This document shows, in pieces, positions 50,601-58,540 of a stretch of 64,000 nucleotides of DNA. Within the stretch, counting starts at the first letter, position 1; each line of letters starts with the position of its first letter. The notes under the pieces are model-generated. The model was not told the origin of the DNA, ran no database searches, and worked only from the letters and a program-made list of their open reading frames with translations. The stretch is from the NCBI GenBank assembly GCA_028015205.1, contig CM051521.1, forward strand, positions 97,812,513-97,876,512, in the 5' to 3' direction. Source of the DNA: Mytilisepta virgata (Eukaryota; Mollusca; Bivalvia; Mytilida; Mytilidae). The translations under genes and the position numbers were made by a program.

Positions 50601-53600
50601 TGTTAATTTCAAATTGTCTTTTAACTTGAAACTTTTATTTTTCCTACTAAGAAAGATTTGATGGTTTATGAATGGATTTTCTTTACTGTTGAATCTTGTC
50701 ATGCTATATTTACATAGAAACTGTTTACATCACGTCAGAAAATGATGCCCTAGACTTACGGCTTGTCATGGGAATGAAATTTGGTAGAATAAAAACGTGT
50801 TTGTCGATATTAATTCCTGTATACCTAACATAGCAATAAACTTTGTAGACAAATATGAATTTCATTAACTTTTTCTATTCTCATAGGAAGAAAACAAATA
50901 TACAATAAATAACGCTAATTTTGAAATGTATTTGCTTGGCACGTAACTAAAAAGTTTTATTGTTTATTATATTAAACTGAAATGTTACTTGGCTGGAGAT
51001 ACTGAAAAAAATTAGAACGTAAAATTGCTGTGTTATCACTGAAATTGTAAAAGAAATACATAGCCTGTCCTATACTTAAAAGCATTTAAAGTGTGGAACA
51101 GTTTTCCAATAGACAAAGTAAACAGCTGTTTAACAGCATGTTCCTGGTAAAATTATTTGCATAGAATTCATGGTTGAAATTTTCTGGAATATGCTTGATT
51201 TAGGTTAATTCTGAATCTTTTTAATTTTATACCAAAAAACAAAACAAATGGTTCCTGTTTTACAGTTTTTGACAATTTTCATCCATAGAATGAATTTTAT
51301 TTTTGTCTTAGAAATAGGTATGAAAGGAAAATTTTAGAGGTACACATGTATAACAATATGTTTCAGAGGTAAACGCTACGTATTGTAGTAATTGGTAAGA
51401 TTAACAATACAAATTGTGATACCTATTGTAGAAAAAGTGGTCCCTCCAGTTTTGTGAAAATTTGTTTACGTAGATACGCATGATGTTTTTATGAAATATT
51501 TTGGGAGAGTGAATGTTCTAGCAAAGTTTTTCCATCAGATAGCTGTATAATTTATTAATTTTACATGAAAAATAATTCGGTATTTTGTAAATTATAATAA
51601 CACACATTTTAATATAAACTTCAAAGGTCTGTATTGTTTGTATTGTGAGCGGCCCCGTGTATTGAAGTATGACGGAAAATACCCTGTTTCTGTACTCAAT
51701 GATGAATCGTTACATCTCTAGAAATTAGGAAAATGTCAAGAGACAATATTTTATCTCCAAAGTGAATTGATATTTTTTTTCTTAGTGTTAAAGGCCATAA
51801 TGGAATTTTAATGGAGGCATTTGGTCTTACCAAGCAAGCATGTTAACCAATCATTCTTCTGCTTTGTCCAGATGATAATCAGTAAAAAATATGCATATTT
51901 ATCATGCATTCTGAAAATCATATAAGAAACAGTTACATATGATAAACAAGGAGCTGTTTTTTATGACAGACAAAAACCCCAAAGAATTACCATTAAACAA
52001 TGCTTTTCATATGTTTCCAGCTGTTCCTAAGTCAAGGCAGCATTCCCTCATTAGCTTAGACTTTCTATCACCAAATAGATACCTAGGAACCTCTGGTCAA
52101 CTTTGCCTTCGTTTTCACTATAATTACTATTGAACCTATGCTTACAAGATTAAACTAATTATCACTGAAGTACCGGTTACCTGGCTTCAGGGGAAACTGA
52201 TTACTTCAAGGAAATTTAAACATGGTTGTCAACTTTGAATTTGAATTAACATTATGTAGATTTTAATTGGATCAGTTGAAATGCATAAAGTTTTACCAGT
52301 TAGTTGGTGAATTGATAAAAAATAATTTTGCTCATTTATTTAAGAGGATGAATTAATGTTTAAAGTATGTATAGTACCAACGTCATACACATTATTAGAG
52401 ATGTATTAATGTCCAGATATGTCTAAAATATAATAGAAATAAGTTTAACTGCAAAAGCTTCATGAAACAGAGAATCTGTCTTACTCAGTTTGGCCACCTA
52501 TATGGATTGATGTTTATTTCCGGGTGTCTGACTCTCTAATTTACCAGTCAACTTTAATCACATGAAAGAGTCTTAATTACATAAGAGGAAATGAAATGAA
52601 CTTGCACAGCTTCTTAATAAGGCAGTAAATTGTTGCATATCCTGAATCTTTATGGTCAAACATTTATTTTTACTGGTTTTAGCACTATACTTGGCTGTAT
52701 ATAATATTGGTATGTAGAAGGTTTAGCCTTTTAATGTACATTAACTTCTAGGCTTATTAAAGCAGTCCATACCACATCCTTGATTTCTTACGTAACATTG
52801 CACTTGAGCTTTTAGTTTTGCCTGCAACAAATTTTGTGAAAGATGAGATAGAGGTATTACTTTCCGGCGGCAGCAGCATAAACTTTTTCAAACTTTTTAC
52901 AAACCTTAACAAATTTGAAAACATATACATAACACCTACACTTAAGATCTTTGGACCACAAATGCATTATGATATAATCTGTGCAGCAGTATACATGTTT
53001 AGTGACCTTGATCTCGTTTTCATGGTTCATTGTAAAATCTGCATCATGATTAAGTCCATTTCTCAGTAACTATAATACCAAGGCCCACCATTTGGTCTAT
53101 AGATAGTTCTATGTGGGTACCATGCAGTCTGCCCCCTGTTTTGGACCTTGACCTCAATTTCATTCTTGAGTGACTTTCATCACATTTCATGATTAAGTCC
53201 ATTTCTCAGCATCTGAAATGCCTAGTTGGTGAATAGATAGTTCTTGTTGGGTTCATGCCAGTCTGATATGTGTTAACCTTGAATTTCACTTGAATGACTT
53301 ATGTTACGTTTTTAGCTTACCTGGCCTAAAAGACTATGTGAGCTTTTGCCATCACTTGAGGTCCATCCAAGATGGCCACCAGAGCCGAACATAGTTTAAC
53401 ATAGGACCTTATGGGAAATTTACATAAAGATCTTCTTGTCTGAAACCACTTTGCCAACTTGAACAAAACTGAGCAGGCATGGTCCTTAGGTGGTCCTCTT
53501 CTGGAATTGTATCTGATGATCATGCTCCTCATCCAAGATGGCCACCAGAGCAGAACATAGTTTAACATAGGGCCTTATGGGAAATTTACTTTAAAGATCT

Positions 53601-56600
53601 TCTTGTCTGAAACCACTTTGACATTTTGAACAAAACTTAGCAGCAATGGTCCTTATGTGGACCTCTCAGAATTTTATCTGATGACACCGTCCACCATCCA
53701 AGATGACCGCCAGATTTAAACGTAGTTTAACATAGGACCCTATGGGGAATTTACTGAAAGATCTTCTTGTCTGAAACCACTTGGCCAATTGGAACAAAAC
53801 TTAGCAGCAATGGTCCTTACGTGGTTCTCTTTCAGAATTGTATCGGATGACCCCGTCCACCATCCAAGATAGCCTGCCAGATTCAAACATAGTTTAACAT
53901 AGGACCCTATGGGGAATTTACTGAAAGATCTTCTTGTCTGAAACCGCTGGGTCAGTTGGAACAAAAATTCACAGCAGTGGTCTGTAAGTGGCTCTCTTTC
54001 AGAGTTTCAATGATCTTAATGGGAAAAATCAATGATAGATCTTCTTGTTTGAAACCAGTGAGCCAGTTGGCTTGACAGCAATGTTCCAGGCTGCCATATG
54101 TCCAGGTGAGCCATACATGCTCCTGGGAGCCTCTGGTTTAGTTGAGGTCCTTTTCTTGGCAACTGTAATACCTAGACCCACTATATTTGGTCTATAGATA
54201 GTTCTTGTTGGGTACATGCCAGTCTGACAGACACCTGTCACCTTACCTTGACCTGATTTCATGCTTGAATGACTTGCATCACATTTTCAAAAATTAGTCC
54301 ATTTCTTAGCAAATGTAATATGCATACCAAAAATCTTTTGTGTATTCACGTTTTTTTTTTGGTTCATACTAGTCTAAGACCTGTTAGTGGGACTTACATC
54401 AGATGTTTCAGACAAATGTAGCATTTCCTTTGAGTTACAATGTCAGAAAATTTATTCTATGTCCATGTGCATACTGACAAACACACATTTAGTGTTTCCA
54501 TTGTTGTTGTTTGATCTTAGGAGTTAACTTTATATGTCAGTGGTCATTTTTGCCTTATAAAAAAGTTGGAATTTTAATGGAAGCATTTGGTGTTTCCAAA
54601 CAGCTGCTTACATATGAAAAATATTATAAGTGTTATATAACTGCCTCTGTGATCTCACACTAGCATGCTCACCTCGAGTGCAGAAGGGTGCGGTTCGATC
54701 CCTAGCTGGGTCAAACCAAAGACATTTAAATTGTATTTGCTGCTTCCCCGCCAAGCACACGGCATCTAGGAGTAAGAGCAAAGGACTGGTTGGCTCGGAG
54801 TCAGTATAATGTGTCCGGTTGGGGTGATATGTCTTCCTGCGGATTGTTACATCGTGAGCTAGCACGTTTAAAAATCCTGCTCAGTGTGTCGGTCCAATAC
54901 AAAGCAGGGTTCATATCATATCATATCAACATGCTCTTGTCCTGATATACCCCTAATAGTTGCCACTGGACGTTACACAATAATTCATCCATCATATAAG
55001 TGTTATGATTAAAAAAAATTATTTATTCAATATCTGGCAGAAGAGAGCTTAATGATATGCTAGAGTGCATTAAAATGTCAGACAGGGATATTTTCTCTTC
55101 GTTCAAGAAAGAAAATGATTCTTGATCAATACTTAATGATTTACAGCAACATAATCGTAACTTCTGTAATATCGGAAATGAACAGTCACTTAAAACAGTT
55201 ATTTGCTTCAGTAAGTTTTATTAGCTAATTACATGTACACTGATTGAAGATTCAATCATCCCAAAACTCGACTTTGTCACCAAGAATCGTCGAATTATAA
55301 ATATATATGTCTTTGCCGGAGACAGATTAATGCTCATCGTGTCAGAATTATTCAATTAACAGTGCAAATGAGAAGTAAATGTCAAAGTTATATTTGTATA
55401 GTGTAAGGTTATATTGTCCCAGAAAGAGAATTATTAGGCTTGATTCTTTCACATACACATGTTAAATTAATTTTGTTTTTTAATCTTTTTAGCTCACCTG
55501 TCCTAAAAAGACGTGAGCTTTTGCCATCACTTGGCGTCCGTCATCCCTCCGTCGTAAACGTTTTCAAAGATCTTCTCCTCTGAAACCACTGAACCAATTA
55601 CAGCCATACTTAGTTTGAATGATCCTGAGGGTATCTAGAATAAAGTTTTTGTTTTATTTTCTTGTCCGTCAAGAAACATGGCCACCATGGCTAAAAATAG
55701 AACATAGGGGGTAAACTTCAGATTTTGGCTTATATCTCAAAAACTAAAGCATTTAGAGCAAAACTGACATGGGTTAAAAATGGTCATCTGGTCAAGATCT
55801 ACCTGCTGTGGAATTTTCAGATGAATCGGTCAACCCTTTGTTGTTAATTTTAAGGAAATTTTGCAGTTTTAGGTTGTTATCTTGAATATTATTATAAAGA
55901 CAAACTGTAAACAGCAAAAATGTTCAGCAAAGTAAGATCTACAAATAAGTCTTTATGACCAAAATCGTCAATTGCCCTTTAAAGACAATTTTTCACATTT
56001 TCTTCGTCATCTTTGTGAACTTTTAAAAATCTTCTTCTCTGAAACTACAGAATCAATTTCAAGCCGAAAGATCCTTACGGCATCTAGTATAAGTTTTATG
56101 TTTTATTTTCTTGTCCATCGAGAAACATGACTGCCATGGCTAAAAATAGAACATAGGTGAAAATGCACTTTTTGGCTCATATCTCAAAAACTAACATGTA
56201 GTAAAAATGTTTATGAAGTCAAGATCTACCTGCCATGAAATTTTCAGACGAATTGGTCATCCCCTTTTTGAGTTGTTGCCCCTGAATTGTTCATTTTAAG
56301 GAAATTTTGCAGTTTTAGATTATTAACTTGAATATTATTATAGATAAAGACAAACTGTAAACAGCAGAAATGTTTAGCAAAGTAAGATCTACAAATAAGT
56401 CAACATGACCAAAATCGTCAATTGAACCCTTATAGGAGTTTTTGCCCTTGAAAGATTATTTACATGTAAACAGAAAATAATGGTCTGACATATTGTCACA
56501 GATGTTTAGAGCATAACTTGAAATAAATTAAATGGTAGCTGTACAAGTAAAATGGGGGATCAAAGGTCAAGGTCATTGAAAAGGTCCATAGCAACCAATG

Positions 56601-57964
56601 AAAAAGTCCCTAGCCATGGATGAAAAAGTCCCTAGCAACCACATATATTTTGGTTAAGGACCTTATAATTTACCTGTACAAGTCAAAAAGAAGGTCAAGA
56701 ATCAAGGTCATTGAAAAAGTCCCTAGCAACCCTATATATTTAGGTTCAGGATTCTATATTTTAGCTGTACAGGTTAATATTAAGGAGAAAATTGCAAAGG
56801 TATACATTAAATAGCAGAAATTTGTACAAAGTTCTCTTGAACGCTATGGGATATTTGTACAAAAGTCTTCTAGTCAGAAACTACCTCTACAATAGTTATG
56901 TTTTCTTATGGCGATCTGAAATTCAAGATGGTTGCCACAGCCTTATTATATTTTTTGACATTTTGAAAATTTACATACTTTTAAAAGACAAAGGAAGTCA
57001 TTCCTGTCAAAGTCTTGCAACCACATTAAAGAGTGCCAGTTTCTTGTCACTATTGTGGCATCAATCCGCAGACTTGAATTGTATATAGAAGTGTTTATGC
57101 CAGTAATAATTCAAAAAGCTTTAAAATTACAGTTGCTTAATAACTCCAACACCCTGGGTATTGCAAATTAACCTACAGGGAACTCCCTTTTAAAAATTGA
57201 TTTATTTGAACTAAACTATCATTCGAACTGTTTTTGTTGGTCCATTGGCTGTTCCTGTAACGAAAGTTTAACTGTACCGGTATATAGAATTCTCTAAGAT
57301 GTGAATGAGATTTCATAGGATCAAAAAATTGAAAAATCCTTTTCCATTACAGTACATATCTTGTTTTTTCTCTTGTCCATTTGTATGCTATCTTCTTCTT
57401 GTTAATCTTATGTCCTTTTATCCTAACCTCATACATGTAGTTCAAGTTGCAAGTTTTTTTCATTGAAAAAAATTACATGTGTAAATATTTTATTTCAGGA
57501 AAGCTGAAAGTGTAAAGTACCCAGAAACATTTCCATTAACGTTACCAAACCTGATCAAGTTTGTTTTAAACCATGCCACACATGATTTAAGGATGGACAC
57601 AGCCGTTGACGTATGCACGAAATCATGCATCCGGAAGAATATTCGAAGAGTTTCTGAAGCTATTGTATCCAATATCAAGAAAAGACAACTATTACAAAAC
57701 CATATAGAAAATCTTAGAAACCGGTATAAAACCAAAGAAATGTCAGTAAGGTTCAAGTCAGCTGTCATTGTGCTAAGTAAAAGATTAAAGAAAATTGACA
57801 GACAGTACAAGAATGCTTTTATATTGTTAAATTTTCTTAAAAGCTCTCAGAAGATTCTAAATAAAGACAAATTGAAAAATGTGATAGAAAATAAAAATAA
57901 TATCGACATTGATAAGCACATTGAAAGTACGATAGTGAGGAAAAATATTCGTGATGAATTATGA
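20884..57964 (+). CDS. TXNDC11: Thioredoxin domain-containing protein 11 (TXNDC11-like), complete gene
   Basis: ER membrane thioredoxin-family protein; in vertebrates it binds DUOX oxidases. Coding exons: 20884-21002, 24340-24559, 24952-25072, 28010-28116, 28805-28895, 30999-31108, 31998-32066, 32771-32902, 34102-34779, 35394-35442, 35661-35803, 38604-38716, 44647-44727, 57499-57964. All junctions are GT-AG and in phase; 2499 nt, 832 residues, slightly shorter than human. Landmarks: an N-terminal signal anchor about residues 22-40; MYYAPWCAES with CAES at 93-96 (CxxS); FVGVNCWWPDGTCRNTYKFL; a large middle domain; a C-terminal thioredoxin fold YSRWCGFC with CGFC at 624-627; NDLPWQYTIDRYPTLLFFP; a lysine-rich tail after KYPETFPLTLPNLIKF. 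The tail is shorter than the vertebrate coiled coil. Start ATG 20884 is the first in frame; ATG 20932 is possible. Introns are full of repeats. Confidence 0.93.
21003..22129. other. TXNDC11 intron 1, first part
   Basis: AT-rich intron with no recognised repeat apart from scattered A and T tracts. No alternative exon seen. Confidence 0.5.
22130..22476 (+). mobile_element. tRNA-derived SINE, copy 1
   Basis: The tRNA-like head has an A-box-like TGGTGCTCTCGTGGTAGCG and a B-box-like GGTGTTCGATCCC (about 22179-22191). The body has CACACGGCATCCAGGAGTAA, then GGCTCGGAGTCAGTATAATG, and ends ACGTTAAACAACAATTCATC and CATCC repeats. The same body occurs at 54640-54993. It lies in TXNDC11 intron 1 in the gene's sense direction. 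Confidence 0.8.
22918..23008. repeat. Short hairpin repeat
   Basis: TAGGGTCTTGTGA at about 22924 is the exact complement of TCACAAGACCCTA at about 22994. TTTATATG/CATATAA extends the stem. MITE-like, about 90 bp. Confidence 0.55.
23236..23546. mobile_element. MITE with ATATCAGGTTCTCTGCA termini
   Basis: TATTATCAGGTTTTCTGCA at the left mirrors TGCAGAGAACCTGATATG at the right, with inner symmetry TATATCGTAAA against ACGATAATTTACC. The interior has repeated TGATATATTCGGGTCA / TGATATATTCGAGTCA. Non-coding, in TXNDC11 intron 1. Confidence 0.6.
23745..24264 (+). mobile_element. Helitron-like element, copy b (5' truncated)
   Basis: The interior matches the family (GGACCAAAATGACC, TACTGGGCCAGTTGGAACAA). 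The 3' end is CATGTGAGCAATACAGTCCC then TTGGGAGCCTCTGG. The 5' AGCTCACCTG head is missing. It ends only about 75 bp before TXNDC11 exon 2. Confidence 0.6.
24340..25072 (+). other. TXNDC11: TXNDC11 exons 2-3: first thioredoxin-like domain
   Basis: Exon 2 (24340-24559) encodes APPKAPHRFFPAGSAVIDF and the active-site strand FVMYYAPWCAESVVVREEY. Exon 3 (24952-25072) encodes MKFVGVNCWWPDGTCRNTYK, then YPELYIYHTNLDGLRFNG. The order (PWCxxS, then NCWW...C, then a proline-ended strand) is that of TXNDC11 domain 1. The second redox cysteine is Ser here, so a full dithiol cycle at this site is not expected; a mixed-disulfide trapping role is inference. Confidence 0.88.
25100..26644 (+). mobile_element. 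Helitron-like element, copy c
   Basis: Head AGCTCACCTTACAAAGCCAT then GTGAGCTATTGCC. The core is repeated about every 150 bp (AAATCATCTCCTCTGAAACT, GGCCACCATGGGCAATTCTT). The tail is CAGGTGAGTGATACAGGCTC then CTAGGAGACTCTGG. Long open frames at 25139-25624 and 25578-25793 are translations of the repeat with repeated peptides, not genes. In TXNDC11 intron 3, sense orientation. Confidence 0.75.
26735..27745 (+). repeat. Core tandem repeats, same family as at 1-2.9 kb
   Basis: Units with GCAATAAGGTTTTAGAATTT at about 27390, 27530 and 27690, and TGTGACCGAAACTCCTCTTT at 26748, are diverged relatives of the 1729-2865 array. They are interrupted by the palindrome at 27214-27350. Confidence 0.6.
27214..27350. 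repeat. Near-perfect long palindrome (68-bp arms)
   Basis: Left arm 27214-27281 and right arm 27283-27350 pair with few mismatches (ACTTACTGACTGAGTAG / CTTACTCAGTCAATAAGT; GGGGAATAGTAAGTTTATTG / CAATAAACTTACTATTCCCC; CAACTATTGCCCC / GGGGCAATAGTTG), with practically no loop. Foldback element inside another repeat array, in TXNDC11 intron 3. Confidence 0.85.
29079..30715 (+). mobile_element. GTCCGTCC-headed Helentron/pearl-like composite element
   Basis: The head, ATACCCCACGCAACGAAGTT then GCGGAGGGTATAATG, contains the palindrome GCAAC-GAA-GTTGC and is followed by a GTCCGTCC/GTCAGTCC microsatellite. Three core units of about 166 bp start at 29180, 29347 and 29513. A second head starts at about 29627, followed by five units of exactly 169 bp at 29712, 29881, 30050, 30219 and 30388. 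The 3' end has CGTGGGGTAT (inverted match to ATACCCCACG) and the hairpin GTGAGC-GT-GCTCAC. Lies in TXNDC11 intron 5. No transposase. Confidence 0.75.
31109..32770. other. TXNDC11 introns 6 and 7 around exon 7
   Basis: Apart from exon 7 (31998-32066, 23 codons including INNNFTVKSIVKWINAHRYE, a potential N-glycosylation NFT), this is AT-rich intron. A run of about 15 A lies near 31265-31280. No other feature recognised. Confidence 0.5.
33302..33978 (+). mobile_element. Helitron-like element, copy d
   Basis: Head AGCTCACCTTGCCAAAGGCA then ATGTGAGCTTTTGTCATCAC. Three to four core units contain AAACAAAATGGCC and TTCTGATTGGTCGAA. The tail is CAGGTGAGCAATTCA, then the hairpin GCTCAG-CCCA-CTGAGC, then CTCTTG. 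The hairpin sequence differs from the other copies but still pairs. In TXNDC11 intron 8. Confidence 0.72.
34102..34779 (+). other. TXNDC11: TXNDC11 exon 9: large middle exon
   Basis: A 226-codon exon ending at donor CAA/GTACGA. It starts with LKELVLQYKNCENRTF, then LVKRQRYEAMN, then PPVINNMSCCVTLFHQQHIC with ELCNR, corresponding to the cysteine-rich luminal segment between the thioredoxin domains of TXNDC11. DFTGFKCRNNKTVSVVLLDK near its end matches the conserved FTGLSC-NKT region. Several N-x-S/T sites fit an ER lumen location. Confidence 0.85.
36195..37095 (+). repeat. Core-repeat element headed TTCGCCTCAATGAAGTTGAG
   Basis: The head contains the palindrome CTCAA-TGAAG-TTGAG. It is followed by about five units of 141-147 bp, each with TAGGTCACTCTGACCTACTT, GTCCGAGTTCAGTTCTCC and GAGGGTGCATCTTGGGGA. 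Architecture is like the other pearl-type elements. In TXNDC11 intron 11. Confidence 0.7.
37703..38500. mobile_element. TA-flanked MITE (Tc1/mariner-pogo type)
   Basis: Terminal inverted repeats CCGTCTTTTGGTGTGTATT (left) and AATACACACCAAAAGACAG (right) are flanked on both sides by TA (37701-37702, 38501-38502), the target duplication of the Tc1/mariner superfamily. Subterminal GGGGGGTGCGTATTATACAT and AAGGGGTGCATGTTATACAT also pair. About 0.8 kb, non-coding. Confidence 0.75.
38604..38716 (+). other. TXNDC11: TXNDC11 exon 12: C-terminal thioredoxin active site
   Basis: Encodes DVMMFVYSRWCGFCASFAHI, then YLRLAKYFKAASHIRFS. The WCGFC active site (C624, C627) is the CxxC of the last thioredoxin fold and equals the vertebrate TXNDC11 motif. 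It splices in phase 2 across about 5.9 kb to exon 13, which supplies NDLPWQYTIDRYPTLLFFP with the cis-proline. Confidence 0.9.
38934..39526 (+). mobile_element. Helitron-like element, copy e
   Basis: Head AGCTCACCTGTCCCAAAGGT then GAGCTATTGCCATCACTTGG. Core units contain CAATGGTCCTTATGTGGTCC. The tail is CAGGTGACAGATACA, the hairpin GGCTCC-TG-GGAGC and ATCTAG. In TXNDC11 intron 12. Confidence 0.75.
40444..40790 (+). repeat. 43-bp tandem repeat in the left arm
   Basis: Eight units start at 40444, 40488, 40530, 40573, 40616, 40659, 40701 and about 40743, each CCAGAATTACAGATACTGGA, then AGATTCTGGACAATTCTGG. TTCTGGTATTCCAGAA and TTCTGGAATACCAGAA alternate, so every unit contains a palindrome. 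Because 43 is not a multiple of three, a 126-residue open frame results that cycles through all three frames; it is not a gene. Confidence 0.88.
41284..43015 (-). CDS. Spliced gene of unknown family inside the foldback element (3' four exons)
   Basis: Four exons read on the minus strand: 43015-42850, 42307-42250, 42204-42060 and 41486-41284 (stop TAA at 41284-41286). All borders are AG/GT and the phases fit (166, 58, 145 and 203 nt). The joined product, about 190 residues, contains FEEEQIPASWRPVVIPLTAE, then YRKLAFCMQMSANRANEWAV, a basic stretch TIKKTRRSGETEAAYRRRLK and a helical acidic end NLFWDKLKE. The 5' end is missing: exon 43015 begins in mid-codon and no upstream exon was recognised. 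I do not know this family. It could be a captured host gene, a host gene nested in the intron, or a second protein of the transposon. Confidence 0.65.
43385..43489 (+). pseudogene. Transposase C-terminal remnant (ISXO2/Merlin-like)
   Basis: The plus-strand frame encodes LGYLDEFMWRDRYGQTPQLC, then FVNIKSHIAELYPV and a stop. The (L/Y)LDEFMWR...G...F.NI..HIAE.YPV pattern resembles the end of ISXO2/IS1595-type DDE transposases, which are encoded by Merlin elements. No catalytic part was found, so this would be a deletion derivative. The assignment rests on a short motif from memory. Confidence 0.45.
43985..44609 (-). repeat. Right arm of the foldback element
   Basis: An inverted, more diverged array of CAATTCTGGAATTCCAGAAT-like units, interrupted near 44225-44310 by AT-rich sequence. 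It ends TTAGATCATATTCTTCACTT then TATCC. Minus-strand open frames here (43946-44347, 44370-44567) are repeat translation. Confidence 0.8.
44696..44975 (+). repeat. Tandem duplication of the TXNDC11 exon 13 / intron 13 junction
   Basis: The true exon end is TTCTTCCCAGCTCACAG/GTAAGTTAATTTATTATT (donor after 44727). Diverged copies follow: TTCTTTCCAGCCCACATGTC at about 44788, CAACTCACGAGTAAGTTAAT at about 44836, CAACTCGCAGGTAAGTTAAT at about 44877, and TTCTTTCCAGCTCACAGGTA at 44943-44962. Two copies keep a strong donor (CAG/GTAAG after 44885 and after 44959). Using them would read into an early stop (AGGTAA). Confidence 0.8.
44985..45440 (+). repeat. Helitron-like core repeats, copy f (no ends)
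   Basis: Three diverged core units contain TCTGAAACTGCTGGTTCAGT, GTCCTTAGGTGGTCATCTAT and GACCAGTATGGCCATCATTA. Neither the AGCTCACCTG head nor the hairpin tail is present, so it is an internal remnant in the same orientation as the others. Confidence 0.55.
45441..46629. other. TXNDC11 intron 13, no features recognised
   Basis: AT-rich intron with an A homopolymer of about 17 near 46020-46036. No coding or repeat unit identified. Confidence 0.45.
46630..47470 (+). mobile_element. Helitron-like element, copy g (3' end lost)
   Basis: Head AGCTCACCTGACCCACAGGG then TCATGTGAGCTATTATCATC, followed by about five core units (GACCAAGATGGCCACCACAG, CATAGGACCCTAATTGAAAT). The hairpin plus CTAG tail is absent; similarity fades near 47470. 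Confidence 0.65.
47471..49156. other. TXNDC11 intron 13, no features recognised
   Basis: AT-rich intron. Short open frames such as 47896-48090 have no support from splice sites or recognisable motifs. Confidence 0.4.
49157..49427 (+). mobile_element. tRNA-derived SINE of a second family
   Basis: The head GGTTGCCGAGTGGTATAGGT resembles a tRNA-Ser/Leu A box, and GAGTTTGAATCTC at about 49238-49250 is a B box. The body has GAAGGTCGGTGGTTCTGTCC and GGTACTCTGGCTTCCTCC, and the tail is CTCAACTAAACTAAACAAAC. It differs from the SINEs at 22.1 and 54.6 kb. Confidence 0.75.
49428..53060. other. TXNDC11 intron 13, no features recognised
   Basis: A long AT-rich stretch without recognisable exons or repeats. 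Open frames at 50418-50702 and 51939-52133 look random. Confidence 0.4.
53061..54430 (+). repeat. Core-repeat array split by a Helitron-like insertion
   Basis: Units with TTTGGTCTATAGATAGTTCT, CATGCCAGTCTG and AAGTCCATTTCTCAGCA-like sequence lie at about 53061-53310 and resume at about 54137-54430 in the same direction. The Helitron-like copy h lies between them, so it entered an older array. Confidence 0.65.
53314..54136 (+). mobile_element. Helitron-like element, copy h
   Basis: Head AGCTTACCTGGCCTAAAAGA then CTATGTGAGCTTTTGCCATC. Core units of about 165 bp (TTCTTGTCTGAAACCAC at about 53438, 53600, 53765 and 53931). The tail is CAGGTGAGCCATACA, the hairpin GCTCC-TG-GGAGC and CTCTGG. Minus-strand open frames here are repeat translation. 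Confidence 0.75.
54640..54993 (+). mobile_element. tRNA-derived SINE, copy 2
   Basis: Same family as 22130-22476: B box GGTTCGATCCC at 54692-54702, body CACACGGCATCTAGGAGTAA and GGCTCGGAGTCAGTATAATG, end ACGTTACACAATAATTCATC. Same orientation as copy 1. Confidence 0.8.
54994..55490. other. TXNDC11 intron 13, no features recognised
   Basis: AT-rich intron between SINE copy 2 and Helitron-like copy i. Nothing supported. Confidence 0.4.
55491..56780 (+). mobile_element. Helitron-like element, copy i
   Basis: Head AGCTCACCTGTCCTAAAAAG then ACGTGAGCTTTTGCCATCAC. Two long internal units of about 450 bp (CATGGCTAAAAATAGAACAT at about 55688 and 56137; AAACTGTAAACAGCA at about 55903 and 56352). The last part (56540-56780) carries the AAAAAGTCCCTAGCAACC module, which is the reverse complement of the GGTTGCTAGGTACTTTT module of copy a. 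The usual hairpin tail was not found. Confidence 0.65.
56781..57498. other. End of TXNDC11 intron 13
   Basis: AT-rich intron leading to the acceptor TTTTATTTCAG before exon 14. No other feature recognised. Confidence 0.45.
57499..57964 (+). other. TXNDC11: TXNDC11 last coding exon
   Basis: Finishes the thioredoxin fold (KAESVKYPETFPLTLPNLIK) and encodes a 120-residue tail that is strongly basic (KRQLLQNHIENLRNRYKTKE, VLSKRLKKIDRQYKNA) and predicted helical or coiled. It ends TGA 57962-57964. The vertebrate protein has a long acidic/glutamine coiled coil here, so the tail is diverged and shorter. No KDEL-type signal. Confidence 0.88.
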
Positions 57965-58540
57965 TTCATTGAATAGATTAATTAAATTATATCTGAACAT
58001 GATCAGACATCATAAGAGTTCAATTTAGATGAAGGGGTCATCTTCCCCAGTGATTACATTTGTAAACTTTCAATCATCCAGTAAATATATGGCCGGCAGT
58101 TTGATAATCAATAGAGACTGGATGATCTGGAATATTTGTGCAATAATGGATCTGATATGAGTGTTGATTGGTTACATTAATTGTCAATGATCAGAGAATA
58201 TACGTGTATTAGTTTTTATAGAAAATTAATTTAAGTTCATATTGTTGATGATGGTGATTGGATATTATAAATGGGTTTTCTCTTGAGAACAATTTGAATG
58301 TTAAGCAAGGCTTTATTTATGTTATTTAACCAGAGAAACATTTTCTCTATATAGAAGTTGATGTTGTGGGATAATGTTACTTTTTAGCTGACCTTGACAA
58401 AGATTTAGTTGCTCTTTTTTTAACATTTTTCTATTCATTATCATTTTCATCTGAAAATTAACCAATATGAGTTTCTATTTTAAAAACAAAATCATGATGG
58501 CATATTGACAAAAGGACTTGACTAATTAATTTTTGTGTCG
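57965..58540. other. TXNDC11 3' UTR and flank
   Basis: Non-coding. An ATTAAA hexamer at about 57981 is a possible but weak polyadenylation signal. No other feature recognised. Confidence 0.4.

Noticed and set aside
53326..54262. Three minus-strand frames with similar peptides
   Set aside because: Translations of the 165-bp core unit of Helitron-like copy h and its flank.
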